Shown here piece after piece: positions 25,583 through 33,986 of a stretch of 64,000 nucleotides of DNA. A program made the position numbers and the translations under genes. The stretch covers positions 124,001 through 188,000 of the forward strand of contig NZ_FOVD01000007.1 in the NCBI RefSeq assembly GCF_900115055.1. Direction: 5' to 3'. Origin of the DNA: Chryseobacterium oleae. GTDB taxonomy: Bacteria > Bacteroidota > Bacteroidia > Flavobacteriales > Weeksellaceae. Below the pieces are notes generated by a model, which did not search any database, was not told where the DNA came from, and saw only the letters and a program-made list of their open reading frames with translations. Every line of letters starts with the position of its first letter. Within the stretch, counting starts at the first letter, position 1.

Positions 25583-26533
25583 TTAGTCTTTATTGTTCTT
25601 ACCGAAAACTGAGAAATTAATATATCTCTTAGGATTGGCTTTCATATCTTCAATCAATGAATTCAGGTTTGTGGAGGCAGAATTCAGATTATTGTAAAGC
25701 TGCTCATCCTTCATTAGCTTACCTAAGCTTCCTTGTCCGTTATCAACTCCGGCGATTACCTGATTCAGTTTTCCTACGGTAGCATCTAAATTGGAGATGG
25801 CTGCATTCAATTTTTTAGTATCAATGCTTTCTGCAAGGTTACCATATTTATCCAATGTTACCTTTCCGCTCTGCATCGTCACCGCTGCGTCATCAAGTAC
25901 CTTCTGAAGTTTAGGATCGTTATGTCCTACAAGGCTGTTTACACTTCCTGCAGTAGTCTGCAAAGCACCTACAGTCTTGTTAAGGTTGGAAAGTAAAGCT
26001 TTGATCTCTGCTCTGTTCTGTCCGTCTACCAGTAGATTTGCGTTAGCCATCAAAGAGTCTACACGATGTAAAACCGTCTGCAGCTGATCTTTCACCGGAC
26101 CTACCTGAGAAGAAAGACTTCCCAAAGTTCCCAGTTTGAAAGCTCCCTGAAGCGTATCTCCATCTTTTGCTGTCTGACCGCCGTACATAAGGTTAACTCT
26201 CATCTCTTTTCCGGACATAAGACCCGGTTCAAAGATTTCAAGGGTTGAATTTTTCGAAAACTCGAATTTGTCATCTACCGTAACTTTTACGATAAAACTG
26301 ATTTTTCCGTCTTTTGCTGTTCTCGGGATAATCTTATCGACCTGCCCTACTTTCAGACCATTGATGGAAACCGCAGACGACTGTGCCAGTCCTTCTACGT
26401 TATCGTATTTTGCGTAAAATATATTATCGGTAGTAAAAAGGCTTCTGCCTTTCATGAATTGAAACAACACTACAAAACCTACAATAGCTAAAAGTGCGAT
26501 CACACCAGCTTTTAATTCTTTACTGAACTTCAC
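25583..26533 (-). CDS. MlaD family protein (MCE domain)
   Basis: MCE/MlaD proteins form hexameric periplasmic rings that shuttle phospholipids between membranes. The 316-residue product has one N-terminal helix (about residues 8-26), an MCE domain (about 38-115; NVEGLAQSSAVSINGLKVGQV, LMSGKEMRVNL) and a long helical tail with leucine and alanine heptads. The partner permease and ATPase genes (mlaE, mlaF) are 19 kb away in this window; here the gene leads an operon with two iron-sulfur proteins. Confidence 0.88.
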   Translation of the reverse strand: MKFSKELKAGVIALLAIVGFVVLFQFMKGRSLFTTDNIFYAKYDNVEGLAQSSAVSINGLKVGQVDKIIPRTAKDGKISFIVKVTVDDKFEFSKNSTLEIFEPGLMSGKEMRVNLMYGGQTAKDGDTLQGAFKLGTLGSLSSQVGPVKDQLQTVLHRVDSLMANANLLVDGQNRAEIKALLSNLNKTVGALQTTAGSVNSLVGHNDPKLQKVLDDAAVTMQSGKVTLDKYGNLAESIDTKKLNAAISNLDATVGKLNQVIAGVDNGQGSLGKLMKDEQLYNNLNSASTNLNSLIEDMKANPKRYINFSVFGKNNKD

Positions 26534-26555
26534 TTGCTAATTTTTTTCTAATAAG

Positions 26556-26563
26556 CAAATATA
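26556..26563 (-). promoter_or_regulatory. -7 box of the MCE/iron-sulfur operon
   Basis: TATATTTG on the minus strand (CAAATATA on plus), 22 bp before the MlaD start. No -33 TTG at standard spacing. Confidence 0.5.
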
Positions 26564-26610
26564 ACACATTTTAAATTAATCTTTTTCTTTATTGTTCTGC
26601 GTTAAATACA

Positions 26611-26640
26611 AAAAAGCGGCAGAAAATTCTGCCGCTTTTA
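26611..26640 (-). terminator. Intrinsic terminator of the peptidylprolyl isomerase gene
   Basis: AAAAGCGGCAGAA pairs with TTCTGCCGCTTTT; 13-bp stem, T run on the minus side, 20 bp after the stop at 26661. Confidence 0.9.
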
Positions 26641-26660
26641 TATCTGTAAAAATTAATTTC

Positions 26661-28814
26661 TTACTGTTGTTGGTTTCCGATCTTGTTCCAGATCTCGATT
26701 CTGTAATCTTCGATGTCTGCATTATCCTGAAGGCTCTTCATCCAAGCCTGTCCGAACATTCCTGCACTTCTCTGGGTAATAGACTCAGTAAACTGCTTAA
26801 GGTCACCCGGCTGCTTGTTTACGGTTTCAGATTTTTTGATCAGAACATAAACTCCTGTTCCACCTTCGATAGGGTTAGAAAGTTTTCCTTTCGCCACACC
26901 GAATGCTGCACCGGCCACTTTAGGTTCCATAGAACCTGCTACTGAAGGGTTAAGCATATTAACCTGAGCTGCCTGTTTTGTAGAAGCAAATAATTTAGCA
27001 ATCTGATCTAAGTTAGAAGCTTTAGCTCCTGCAATTTTATCAGAGATTTGTTTTGCTGCCAATTTATTTTTAACAATTACTTCGATCTGATCTCTTACGG
27101 ATTCAGGATCTGCAAGACCTGCCTCCTGTTTTCCGTTAAGATATACTACAATCTTGTCTCCTGTACCTTCTACCGTAAAGAATTCTGTGTCTCCTTTTGT
27201 TCTTTTCTTATCGAAAGCCCAAGCTAAGATTTCTCCGTCTTTATCTGTACCAAGACCCTGAAGCTGGCCATCAAATCTTTTGGCTGCTTTAGGATTGGAG
27301 AACTGATAGTTTCCTTTTTTAGCAATATTCACGAAATCGTTGAAAGATTTCCCCTGAACCTGCTGAATGAATCTTCTTGCTTTTTTATCAGATTCTGCTT
27401 CTGTAGCATCTGAAGGCTTCACTTCTTTCACAAGGTTAGCTACTTTATAGCTCATAGACCCTGCTTTTTTATCTTCAATGTTGATGATGTGATATCCGAA
27501 TTGTGTTTCTACAACACCTGTAGCACCTTTAGGGTTATTAGCCAAATAAGTAAGGAACTCTGGAACGAAAGGCGTTTCCGGAGTAGTCCATCCTAAGCTA
27601 CCTGCCTGAGCTGCTGAACTTGGGTCATTAGAAAGTTTCAGGAACTCTGTAAATTTAGCCGGAGTAGCTTTAACGATAGCTCCGATAGAGTCTGCCAATT
27701 TCTTAGCCTGCTCCTTGGATCTTGTTACCCCTTCTCCTGCCGGGCTTCCTTTGAAAGCAATAAGGATGTGTCTTGACAATGTAGAATCAGAAGTCTTTTT
27801 ATCCAAAAGTTTTGAAACTACATAGAAGTTCTGCTCCTTGTATGGTCCAAAAGTCTGTCCGATAGCTGCAGTAGCAATCTGTCCCTGAATATTCTGAGGC
27901 AACTGGTTCGGTTTTGAATACTGATTATTGAAAGGCATATCAGAATTCGCCATTACAAACATAGAGTCATTCTTCGTGTTCTGGAAGTTTTCTGCTCCAC
28001 CGCTTGCATCTGTACCTCCTGAGAATAATTTATCGATTTCCTTCTGTGCTGCTGCATCATCTGCAGGGCTAGGTGTAGAAGGGAAATATACGATTCCAAC
28101 ATTTCTGCTAGGCTCTGCTTTAAACATTACAGGGTGCTGCTTGATGTAATTTTCAAGGTCTGCCGTAGTAACGTTGATCTTCGTTTTCTGAAGATATGCT
28201 GCATAGTCGATCTTTACAAAATCGATGTCAGCTAACTGGTCTCTCTGCTTCATAAGCTCTTCAGCTTCTTTCTTGCCAGTAGTGATACCTGCTGAAATAT
28301 TAGTAAACACCTGTCTTGCCATCAGTCTGTATTCAACAGTTTTTCTGGTTTTCAGCCACTGGTTGTAGCCTTCCGGGTTGGTGCTTTTTAATGTTTCAAT
28401 TTCTTTTTTAAGTTCTTGAGTTTTAAAATTACCTTTCTCATCAAAGAACTGCTGTTGCTGGGCAAACATCTGATCATACTGGATCTGATTCCAGAAATAG
28501 TCATCTGTCATCTCAAAGCCCAATTTCTCAAACTGTTGCTTGATAAGTTTAGATTGTACAAGTAACTGCCAAGCCTGCTCTTCAAGTCCCGTTTTTGGAC
28601 GGCCCTGTTGTTCAGCCTGCTGCTGCAGTACGAAAAGCTGATCATTGAACTCTTCGCGGGTGACTTTCTCACCGTTTACTTTTCCTAAAACATCAGGATT
28701 TTTTCCAAAAACCTTGTCGATACTGTCCGGGTTTACGAGAAACGCTAAAAGCGCCAATGCGATCACTCCCATCAAAAGCCAAGGCTTACTCCTAATCTGT
28801 CCTAAAATTGCCAT
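26661..28814 (-). CDS. Peptidylprolyl isomerase, PpiD/SurA type
   Basis: This is a membrane-anchored periplasmic foldase that helps outer-membrane and secreted proteins. The 717-residue product has an N-terminal helix (about residues 12-26), a SurA-N/PpiD chaperone region (GKVNGEKVTREEFNDQL near 43, helical to about 220), and a parvulin domain near 345-455 (LSRHILIAFKGS, AGSLGWTTPETPFVPEF, FGYHIINIEDK). A second parvulin-like region follows to about residue 650. Length and layout agree with PpiD homologues of flavobacteria. Confidence 0.92.
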   Translation of the reverse strand: MAILGQIRSKPWLLMGVIALALLAFLVNPDSIDKVFGKNPDVLGKVNGEKVTREEFNDQLFVLQQQAEQQGRPKTGLEEQAWQLLVQSKLIKQQFEKLGFEMTDDYFWNQIQYDQMFAQQQQFFDEKGNFKTQELKKEIETLKSTNPEGYNQWLKTRKTVEYRLMARQVFTNISAGITTGKKEAEELMKQRDQLADIDFVKIDYAAYLQKTKINVTTADLENYIKQHPVMFKAEPSRNVGIVYFPSTPSPADDAAAQKEIDKLFSGGTDASGGAENFQNTKNDSMFVMANSDMPFNNQYSKPNQLPQNIQGQIATAAIGQTFGPYKEQNFYVVSKLLDKKTSDSTLSRHILIAFKGSPAGEGVTRSKEQAKKLADSIGAIVKATPAKFTEFLKLSNDPSSAAQAGSLGWTTPETPFVPEFLTYLANNPKGATGVVETQFGYHIINIEDKKAGSMSYKVANLVKEVKPSDATEAESDKKARRFIQQVQGKSFNDFVNIAKKGNYQFSNPKAAKRFDGQLQGLGTDKDGEILAWAFDKKRTKGDTEFFTVEGTGDKIVVYLNGKQEAGLADPESVRDQIEVIVKNKLAAKQISDKIAGAKASNLDQIAKLFASTKQAAQVNMLNPSVAGSMEPKVAGAAFGVAKGKLSNPIEGGTGVYVLIKKSETVNKQPGDLKQFTESITQRSAGMFGQAWMKSLQDNADIEDYRIEIWNKIGNQQQ

Positions 28815-29049
28815 TTTATATATTATAGTTTTTTATCAGTTTGCGAAAATACACATTTTTAAGAAATTAGAGAAGCAGAAGTCCTTTATTTTAATTTTTA
28901 AAATGAAAGATTACTGAAAAAAGGAAATTTTGACCATATTTTTTAGCAAAAAACAAATGGCATAGGTATTGTGCAATTTAGAGAACCATAATACGCTGCA
29001 CGTTTTCAGCGCATATTGTAAAATATCATTTTAACGATTTAAAACGAAG

Positions 29050-29064
29050 ATGACAATTTGTCAT
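29050..29064. promoter_or_regulatory. Perfect 15-nt palindrome before lon
   Basis: ATGACAA, T, TTGTCAT is a perfect 7-bp inverted repeat ending 11 bp before the lon ATG. Such symmetry suits a repressor operator; the binding protein is unknown. Confidence 0.45.
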
Positions 29065-29074
29065 TTCATGAACT

Positions 29075-31480
29075 ATGACAGAATTTGAAGATATCAGTTT
29101 AGAGGAAATGATCAGCGATGGGTTTGACATTGTAGCCGAGGAGATCAATCTTTCAGACTTTTCGGAGACTGATAAGAATTCCGAACAGAGAATATTCCCT
29201 ATACTTCCCGTAAGAAATATGGTCATGTTTCCAAACGTAGTAATTCCTATTACTGCCGGAAGAAAAACATCGATACAGCTGCTTGAAGAAGCACAGAAAA
29301 ATGGTGATTTTATTGGGATCGTGAGTCAGAAAAACTCAGATCTGGAGCAGCCTGCCGAGAAAGATATGTATCAGACCGGAACGCTTGCCAAGATTATTAA
29401 GATCATCAAATTACCAGAAGGTAACATCACCGCGATTACTAAAGGTTTCCACAGATTTAAAATCAAAAAAATCGTAGAAAGCCAGCCTTATTTCAAAGCA
29501 GAAATCACCAAATTAAAAGATTCGAAGCCGAAAAATAAGGAAGAATATGATGCTCTGCTTGAGAACATCAAGGATCTTGCATTAAAAATTATTGAACTGG
29601 ATCCGAATATTCCGAATGCAGCCAATTTTGCGATCAAGAATATCAATAACAATGATGATCTACTTAATTTCATCTGCACGAACTCAAGCTTCCCATCTAT
29701 CGAAAAACAAAGACTTCTTGAAGAAAAAAGCCTGATGGAAAGGGCCAATAAGTGCTATGAAATGATGCATGAGGATTTCAGAAAACTGGAACTGAGAAAT
29801 CAGATCCACCAGAAAACTTCAAAGGATCTTGACAAACAGCAGAGAGAATATTTCCTGAACCAGCAGATCAGAACCATCCAGGATGAATTGGGAGGCGGTC
29901 CGGAAAGCGATGTGGAAGACCTGATCATTAAGGCTAGAAAAAAGAAATGGAACCAGGAAGTGGAAGATCATTTCCAGAAAGAGATCAACAGGCTGCAGCG
30001 TCAGAACCCTAATTCTCCGGATTATAATGTTCAGAGAAATTACCTTGACTTCTTCACGGATCTTCCGTGGGAAACTTACACAAAAGATGTTTTCGACATT
30101 GCAAAAGCTGAAAAAACTTTAGACAAAGCGCACTTCGGGCTGGAAGATATTAAGAAAAGGATTCTGGAGCACATGGCTGTTTTGAAACTGAAAAACAACA
30201 TGAAATCCCCTATCCTATTGCTTGTAGGGCCTCCGGGAGTTGGAAAAACGTCTTTAGGAAAATCTGTGGCTGATGCTTTAGGCAGAAAATATGTAAGATT
30301 ATCTCTGGGCGGACTTCATGACGAAAGTGAGATCCGCGGACACAGAAAAACCTATATCGGGGCTATGGCCGGAAGAATTTTGCAATCTATCAAGAAATCA
30401 GGCACTTCCAACCCGGTAATTGTTCTTGATGAAATTGATAAAATTGCTCAGGGACTTCACGGTGATCCAAGTTCTGCGCTCTTAGAAGTTATTGATCCTG
30501 AACAGAATAATGCATTCTATGATAATTTCTTAGAAATGGGCTACGATCTTTCCAAAGTGATGTTCATTGCTACAGCGAATTCGCTTTCCACGATACAGAC
30601 TCCTCTTCTGGACAGAACGGAAATCATCCAAATAGCCGGATATACGATGGAAGAGAAAACAGAGATCGCAAAAAGACATTTAATAAAAAAACAACAGGAA
30701 GAAAACGGTTTGGATGCAAAATCATTTAAACTTGGAAATCCTGAACTTAAACATATTATTGAAGCACACACTTCAGAAAGCGGGGTAAGAACCTTAGAGA
30801 AAAGAATTGCTTCCATTGCAAGATGGGTAGCTCTTCAGACGGCTCTGATAAAAGAATATGATCCAAAAATCACTATTGAAAAAATAGATGAGATCCTTGG
30901 CGTACCAAGACCTAAAAGCCTCTCTGAAATCACGGGTGTACCTGGTGTAGTGACTGGTTTGGCCTGGACAAGTGTGGGTGGAGATATTTTGTACATCGAA
31001 AGTATTCTAAGCAACGGAAAAGGAAGCCTTACTATGACCGGAAACTTAGGAACGGTGATGAAAGAATCCGCCACTATCGCTCTGGAATACATCAAAGCCA
31101 GACATGATGATCTGGGAATCCCACAGGAAGATCTGGATAAGAAAAACATCCACGTTCACGTTCCGGAAGGAGCAACCCCGAAAGACGGACCCTCTGCAGG
31201 TATCGCGATGCTGACATCTATGGTTTCTTCATTCAAAAATAAGAAAGTGAAACCTCATCTTGCGATGACAGGGGAAATAACGTTAAGAGGAAAAGTACTT
31301 CCTGTAGGCGGAATCAAAGAAAAACTTCTGGCAGCTACAAGAGCAGGCATCAAAGAAGTGATCCTTTGTGAGGCCAACAGAAAAGATGTGGAAGAGATCA
31401 AAAAAGATTATCTAAAAGACCTGACAGTTCATTACGTCAACAGAATGGAAGAGGTAATCGATTTTGCGATCGAAAAATAA
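29075..31480 (+). CDS. lon: ATP-dependent endopeptidase Lon
   Basis: Lon degrades misfolded and regulatory proteins in the cytoplasm. The 801-residue product has the N-terminal substrate domain (about residues 45-250; ILPVRNMVMFPNVVIPI), a helical linker, the AAA+ module with Walker A GPPGVGKTS near residue 386 and Walker B VIVLDEIDK near 449, sensor text ATANS, and a C-terminal protease domain. The catalytic serine is S707 in KDGPSAG and the partner lysine lies in LRGKVLPVGGIKEKLLAA near 750. A palindrome immediately upstream may be an operator. Length is typical. Confidence 0.98.
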   Translation: MTEFEDISLEEMISDGFDIVAEEINLSDFSETDKNSEQRIFPILPVRNMVMFPNVVIPITAGRKTSIQLLEEAQKNGDFIGIVSQKNSDLEQPAEKDMYQTGTLAKIIKIIKLPEGNITAITKGFHRFKIKKIVESQPYFKAEITKLKDSKPKNKEEYDALLENIKDLALKIIELDPNIPNAANFAIKNINNNDDLLNFICTNSSFPSIEKQRLLEEKSLMERANKCYEMMHEDFRKLELRNQIHQKTSKDLDKQQREYFLNQQIRTIQDELGGGPESDVEDLIIKARKKKWNQEVEDHFQKEINRLQRQNPNSPDYNVQRNYLDFFTDLPWETYTKDVFDIAKAEKTLDKAHFGLEDIKKRILEHMAVLKLKNNMKSPILLLVGPPGVGKTSLGKSVADALGRKYVRLSLGGLHDESEIRGHRKTYIGAMAGRILQSIKKSGTSNPVIVLDEIDKIAQGLHGDPSSALLEVIDPEQNNAFYDNFLEMGYDLSKVMFIATANSLSTIQTPLLDRTEIIQIAGYTMEEKTEIAKRHLIKKQQEENGLDAKSFKLGNPELKHIIEAHTSESGVRTLEKRIASIARWVALQTALIKEYDPKITIEKIDEILGVPRPKSLSEITGVPGVVTGLAWTSVGGDILYIESILSNGKGSLTMTGNLGTVMKESATIALEYIKARHDDLGIPQEDLDKKNIHVHVPEGATPKDGPSAGIAMLTSMVSSFKNKKVKPHLAMTGEITLRGKVLPVGGIKEKLLAATRAGIKEVILCEANRKDVEEIKKDYLKDLTVHYVNRMEEVIDFAIEK

Positions 31481-31507
31481 ATCAGAACATATCAACTCTC
31501 AATAAGG

Positions 31508-31543
31508 AAACGCGTCTCAGATTTTGTCTGGGGTGCGTTTTTT
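31508..31543 (+). terminator. Intrinsic terminator of lon
   Basis: AAACGCGTCTCAGA pairs with TCTGGGGTGCGTTT through several G-U pairs, followed by a T run. Confidence 0.85.
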
Positions 31544-31873
31544 ATTTAACCACAAAAGATGCAAAAGCTTTTTAACATTTTAGTGATTGTAAGCTCAGTA
31601 CATTGCGCATAGGAAGAGCACTTAAGTTTTATGAAAATCTAAGATTTTATTCAGCGAAACAAACATATCTGTGTAATCAGAGAAATCTGCGTGATATTTT
31701 TGAAATTTACAAAAGCCATTCATGATAAAAAAGGCGGAGAATAAATTAAATAAAGACATACCACACGGCATTATCGCGCATCTCCTCAATCAAAAAGAAT
31801 TATGTTAATTAAACGAAAAGGGTATTTTAATTAGCTGTGTTTTCTTATTTTTATCCGACAGATTTGAAAAATT
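31544..31873. other. Non-coding stretch with a worn interspersed-repeat-like sequence
   Basis: No gene was found here. The segment 31548-31710 has the look of a decayed interspersed element: AACCACAAAAGATGCAAAAG at the left, an internal ACTTAAGTTTTATGAAAATC, then ATCTGTGTAATCAGAGAAATC followed by TGCGTGAT at the right. The gap at 38.6-38.9 kb shares the AATCTGCG motif and AAAG-rich ends. The rest (31720-31873) shows nothing clear; a promoter for the 31874 gene was not identified. Confidence 0.45.
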
Positions 31874-32986
31874 ATGAATTTCCTTAGACTCCCGTTTCTT
31901 GTTAAATTGACAATGGTTACCATTTCCATCATTGGTCTTGGTTATCTGTTAGCGCTTGGACAGAGCATTTTAGCGCCTTTCTTCCTGGCTTTTTTAATGG
32001 CCATGCTGTTTCTTCCGGCCGCTACTTTTATGGAAAGAAGGCTAAGATTTCCAAGATCCATCTCGACAATGACTTCGGTTTTTGTGATGCTAGCTATTTT
32101 AGCCGGAATTATTTACTTCTTCGGATCACAGCTTTCTGACTTCAGTAAAGATCTGCCGCATCTGAGAGATCAGGTGACCACCGTTTTCAATAATCTGCAA
32201 CACTGGATTTCAAAAACATTCAATGTAAAGATTGATGAACAGCTTGATTATATTAATCAGGGATTGAATAAACTGCTATCCTCTTCCGGAGTGATTCTTG
32301 GTTTCACGTTCGGGATATTTTCAAGCGGGTTTGGGTTTATCGTATTTTTCACCCTGTTTTTCATCTTTATTTTAAATTACAGAAGAATTCTTAATAACTT
32401 CATTGTAACGGTTTTTAACGAAAAGCATAAAGCCAGTGTTCAGGAAGTAGTAACCGAAATCCGTGTGATGACGAAGAAATATATTTTCGGGCTTTGTCTG
32501 CAGGTTTTGATTGTTTCTATTCTTTCTTCTATTGTTCTTACCATTTTAGGGGTAAAATACGCTATCCTTCTGGCTGTTCTGACGGGATTACTCAATGTCA
32601 TTCCTTATCTGGGAATCTGTATTTCCTTATTAATTTCATGCTTTATTGCCTTTGCCACCGGAACACCATCTACCTGTGTTTATGTAGCTATTGGTTACAT
32701 CGCTATTCATGTTATTGATGGAAATATCGTTCTTCCATTTGTAGTGGGGTCAAAAGTAAAAATCAATGCTTTATTTTCCTTTATCGGGATTATTTTAGGG
32801 GAACATCTTTGGGGAATTGCAGGTATGTTTCTGTGTATTCCGGCGATTGCCATCATTAAAATCATTTTTGAAAGAGTAGAAGGTTTAAAACCTTGGGGTA
32901 AACTGCTTGGCGAGGAAGAAAAACCTAACAAAAAGAAAAAGAGCTACAAGATTTCCAAGAATATTACGCTGAAGGAAATGGACTGA
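31874..32986 (+). CDS. AI-2E family transporter (PerM-like permease)
   Basis: The 370-residue membrane protein has about eight hydrophobic segments and the family pattern: paired helices at the N-terminus (LVKLTMVTISIIGLGYLLALG, FLAFLMAMLFLPA), an amphipathic central region (about 95-150), and a C-terminal block with VLTGLLNVIPYLGICIS and DGNIVLPFVVGSKVKINALFSF. Members move small molecules or ions; substrates vary (autoinducer-2, indole, Na+/H+), so none is assigned. It ends in a lysine-rich tail. Confidence 0.9.
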   Translation: MNFLRLPFLVKLTMVTISIIGLGYLLALGQSILAPFFLAFLMAMLFLPAATFMERRLRFPRSISTMTSVFVMLAILAGIIYFFGSQLSDFSKDLPHLRDQVTTVFNNLQHWISKTFNVKIDEQLDYINQGLNKLLSSSGVILGFTFGIFSSGFGFIVFFTLFFIFILNYRRILNNFIVTVFNEKHKASVQEVVTEIRVMTKKYIFGLCLQVLIVSILSSIVLTILGVKYAILLAVLTGLLNVIPYLGICISLLISCFIAFATGTPSTCVYVAIGYIAIHVIDGNIVLPFVVGSKVKINALFSFIGIILGEHLWGIAGMFLCIPAIAIIKIIFERVEGLKPWGKLLGEEEKPNKKKKSYKISKNITLKEMD

Positions 32987-32999
32987 TCATGAATAATGG

Positions 33000-33052
33000 G
33001 TAATGACTACTATTTGTTTCCTTTATTACTAATTGCTCATTACTTATCACTT
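33000..33052. repeat. Inverted TAATGGG/ATTACTT-type 7-bp repeats
   Basis: GAATAATGGGTAATGA on the left is mirrored by TTACTAATTGCTCATTACTT on the right. The halves pair imperfectly and lie between the permease stop and the terminator. Confidence 0.5.
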
Positions 33053-33060
33053 ATAAAAAA

Positions 33061-33094
33061 GAGGGCTGCCTTATAAAAAGACAGCCATTATTTT
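33061..33094. terminator. Bidirectional terminator between permease and leader-peptide genes
   Basis: GGCTGCCTT pairs with AAGACAGCC with one mismatch; T8 follows on the plus side and an A run precedes it. It separates two convergent genes. Confidence 0.8.
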
Positions 33095-33096
33095 TT

Positions 33097-33351
33097 TTAA
33101 ACTGTAAGAGCGCAGAATGGGCTCATTCCGCTTGGACAGGTTTGGTCGCATGGAATGTAAGACTGATTGTCCGGACAGTAACCTAAATCCGTTCCCGGAT
33201 TGGTGCCGCCACCACCTCCTCCTAAGCAAGGATCTCCTGGTGGAATTTTACAAGGGCAACCTACTGGTCCGAAATCACAGATAGGCTCTCTTCCTCCTCC
33301 ATTAATTTTCTTTAAATTCTCGCGATCTAATTTTTGAAGTTTTTTCAACAT
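33097..33351 (-). CDS. Double-glycine-leader, cysteine-rich bacteriocin-like peptide
   Basis: The 84-residue product starts with a leader of the bacteriocin/peptide-export type: MLKKLQKLDRENLKKINGGG, with hydrophobic residues at regular spacing and a Gly-Gly cut site at about residues 18-19 (LKKINGG). The expected mature part of about 64 residues contains eight cysteines, many prolines and a GGGGGG run, ending SPFCALTV. Peptides with such leaders are cut and exported by C39-peptidase ABC transporters; none is encoded next to it. Function (toxin, signal or modified natural product) is not shown. A -7 box lies 30 bp upstream. Confidence 0.8.
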   Translation of the reverse strand: MLKKLQKLDRENLKKINGGGREPICDFGPVGCPCKIPPGDPCLGGGGGGTNPGTDLGYCPDNQSYIPCDQTCPSGMSPFCALTV

Positions 33352-33380
33352 AATACGATTGTTTAGTTTAATTTGAATAA

Positions 33381-33388
33381 CAAATATA
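33381..33388 (-). promoter_or_regulatory. -7 box for the leader-peptide gene
   Basis: TATATTTG on the minus strand (CAAATATA on plus), 30 bp before the start codon; a TTG (33414-33416) is 25 bp upstream, slightly beyond the usual spacing. Confidence 0.5.
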
Positions 33389-33483
33389 TCAAATGGAAAT
33401 CATAATTTAATCACAATAGCGGGATAAAGGAATAACATTAACAAATTTTAATAAAAACACATACGCGAATATCATTTTTGTTA

Positions 33484-33491
33484 TACATTTG
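33484..33491 (+). promoter_or_regulatory. -7 box for the DoxX gene
   Basis: TACATTTG matches TAnnTTTG, 17 bp before the ATG at 33509. No TTG at standard spacing. Confidence 0.45.
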
Positions 33492-33508
33492 ATATAAAAT
33501 CAACAATC

Positions 33509-33886
33509 ATGAAAATCGTAAAATTTATTCTTTCGTTCATATTTGCATTGATGTTTATCAATGCAGGACTGAACAAATTCTTCCACTATTCACCCATGCC
33601 TAAAATGTCTGATGAGCAGATCAAAATCTTTGCTGCATTCAGCGAAATCGGCTGGCTGTTACCCTTAGTGGGAATCGTAGAAATTGTTGGCGGAGTATTA
33701 TTTATCTTCCAAAAGACCAAAGCTTTGGGCGCTATTATCCTCCTTCCGGTCATGGTAGGAATCGTTATTCACAATATATACAGAGACCCGAACCAGATGG
33801 GGATCATCACGGCTGTCGTTATGTTCCTGATCAATATTTGGGCAATTATTGATGACCGGGAGAAATATAAAGCTTTAGTTAGGTAA
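33509..33886 (+). CDS. DoxX family membrane protein
   Basis: The 125-residue protein has four hydrophobic segments (about 5-22, 46-66, 72-90, 96-113) and family features such as FINAGLNKFFHYSPMP near the N-terminus and LPLVGIVEIVGGVLFI. DoxX-like proteins are linked to redox or thiol metabolism, but the role here is open. It is a single gene transcribed from its own promoter. Confidence 0.83.
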   Translation: MKIVKFILSFIFALMFINAGLNKFFHYSPMPKMSDEQIKIFAAFSEIGWLLPLVGIVEIVGGVLFIFQKTKALGAIILLPVMVGIVIHNIYRDPNQMGIITAVVMFLINIWAIIDDREKYKALVR

Positions 33887-33892
33887 TAGATT

Positions 33893-33985
33893 ATAGGTTG
33901 CAGGTAGCAGGTAACCTTGCGCAGATTCACCTGCAACCTACCATCTGCTACCTGCTACCTATTATCTGCTACCTGCCACCTGAAT
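33893..33985. repeat. Inverted arrays of GGTAGCA/CTGCTAC 7-bp units
   Basis: Left: GGTTGCAGGTAGCAGGTAAC. Right: ACCTGCAACC, then CTGCTAC, CTGCTAC, CTATTAT, CTGCTAC, CTGCCAC. The right side repeats every 7 bp and is the reverse complement of the left. It fills the space between two convergent genes and could fold into a long hairpin that acts as a terminator. Confidence 0.85.
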
Positions 33986-33986
33986 C

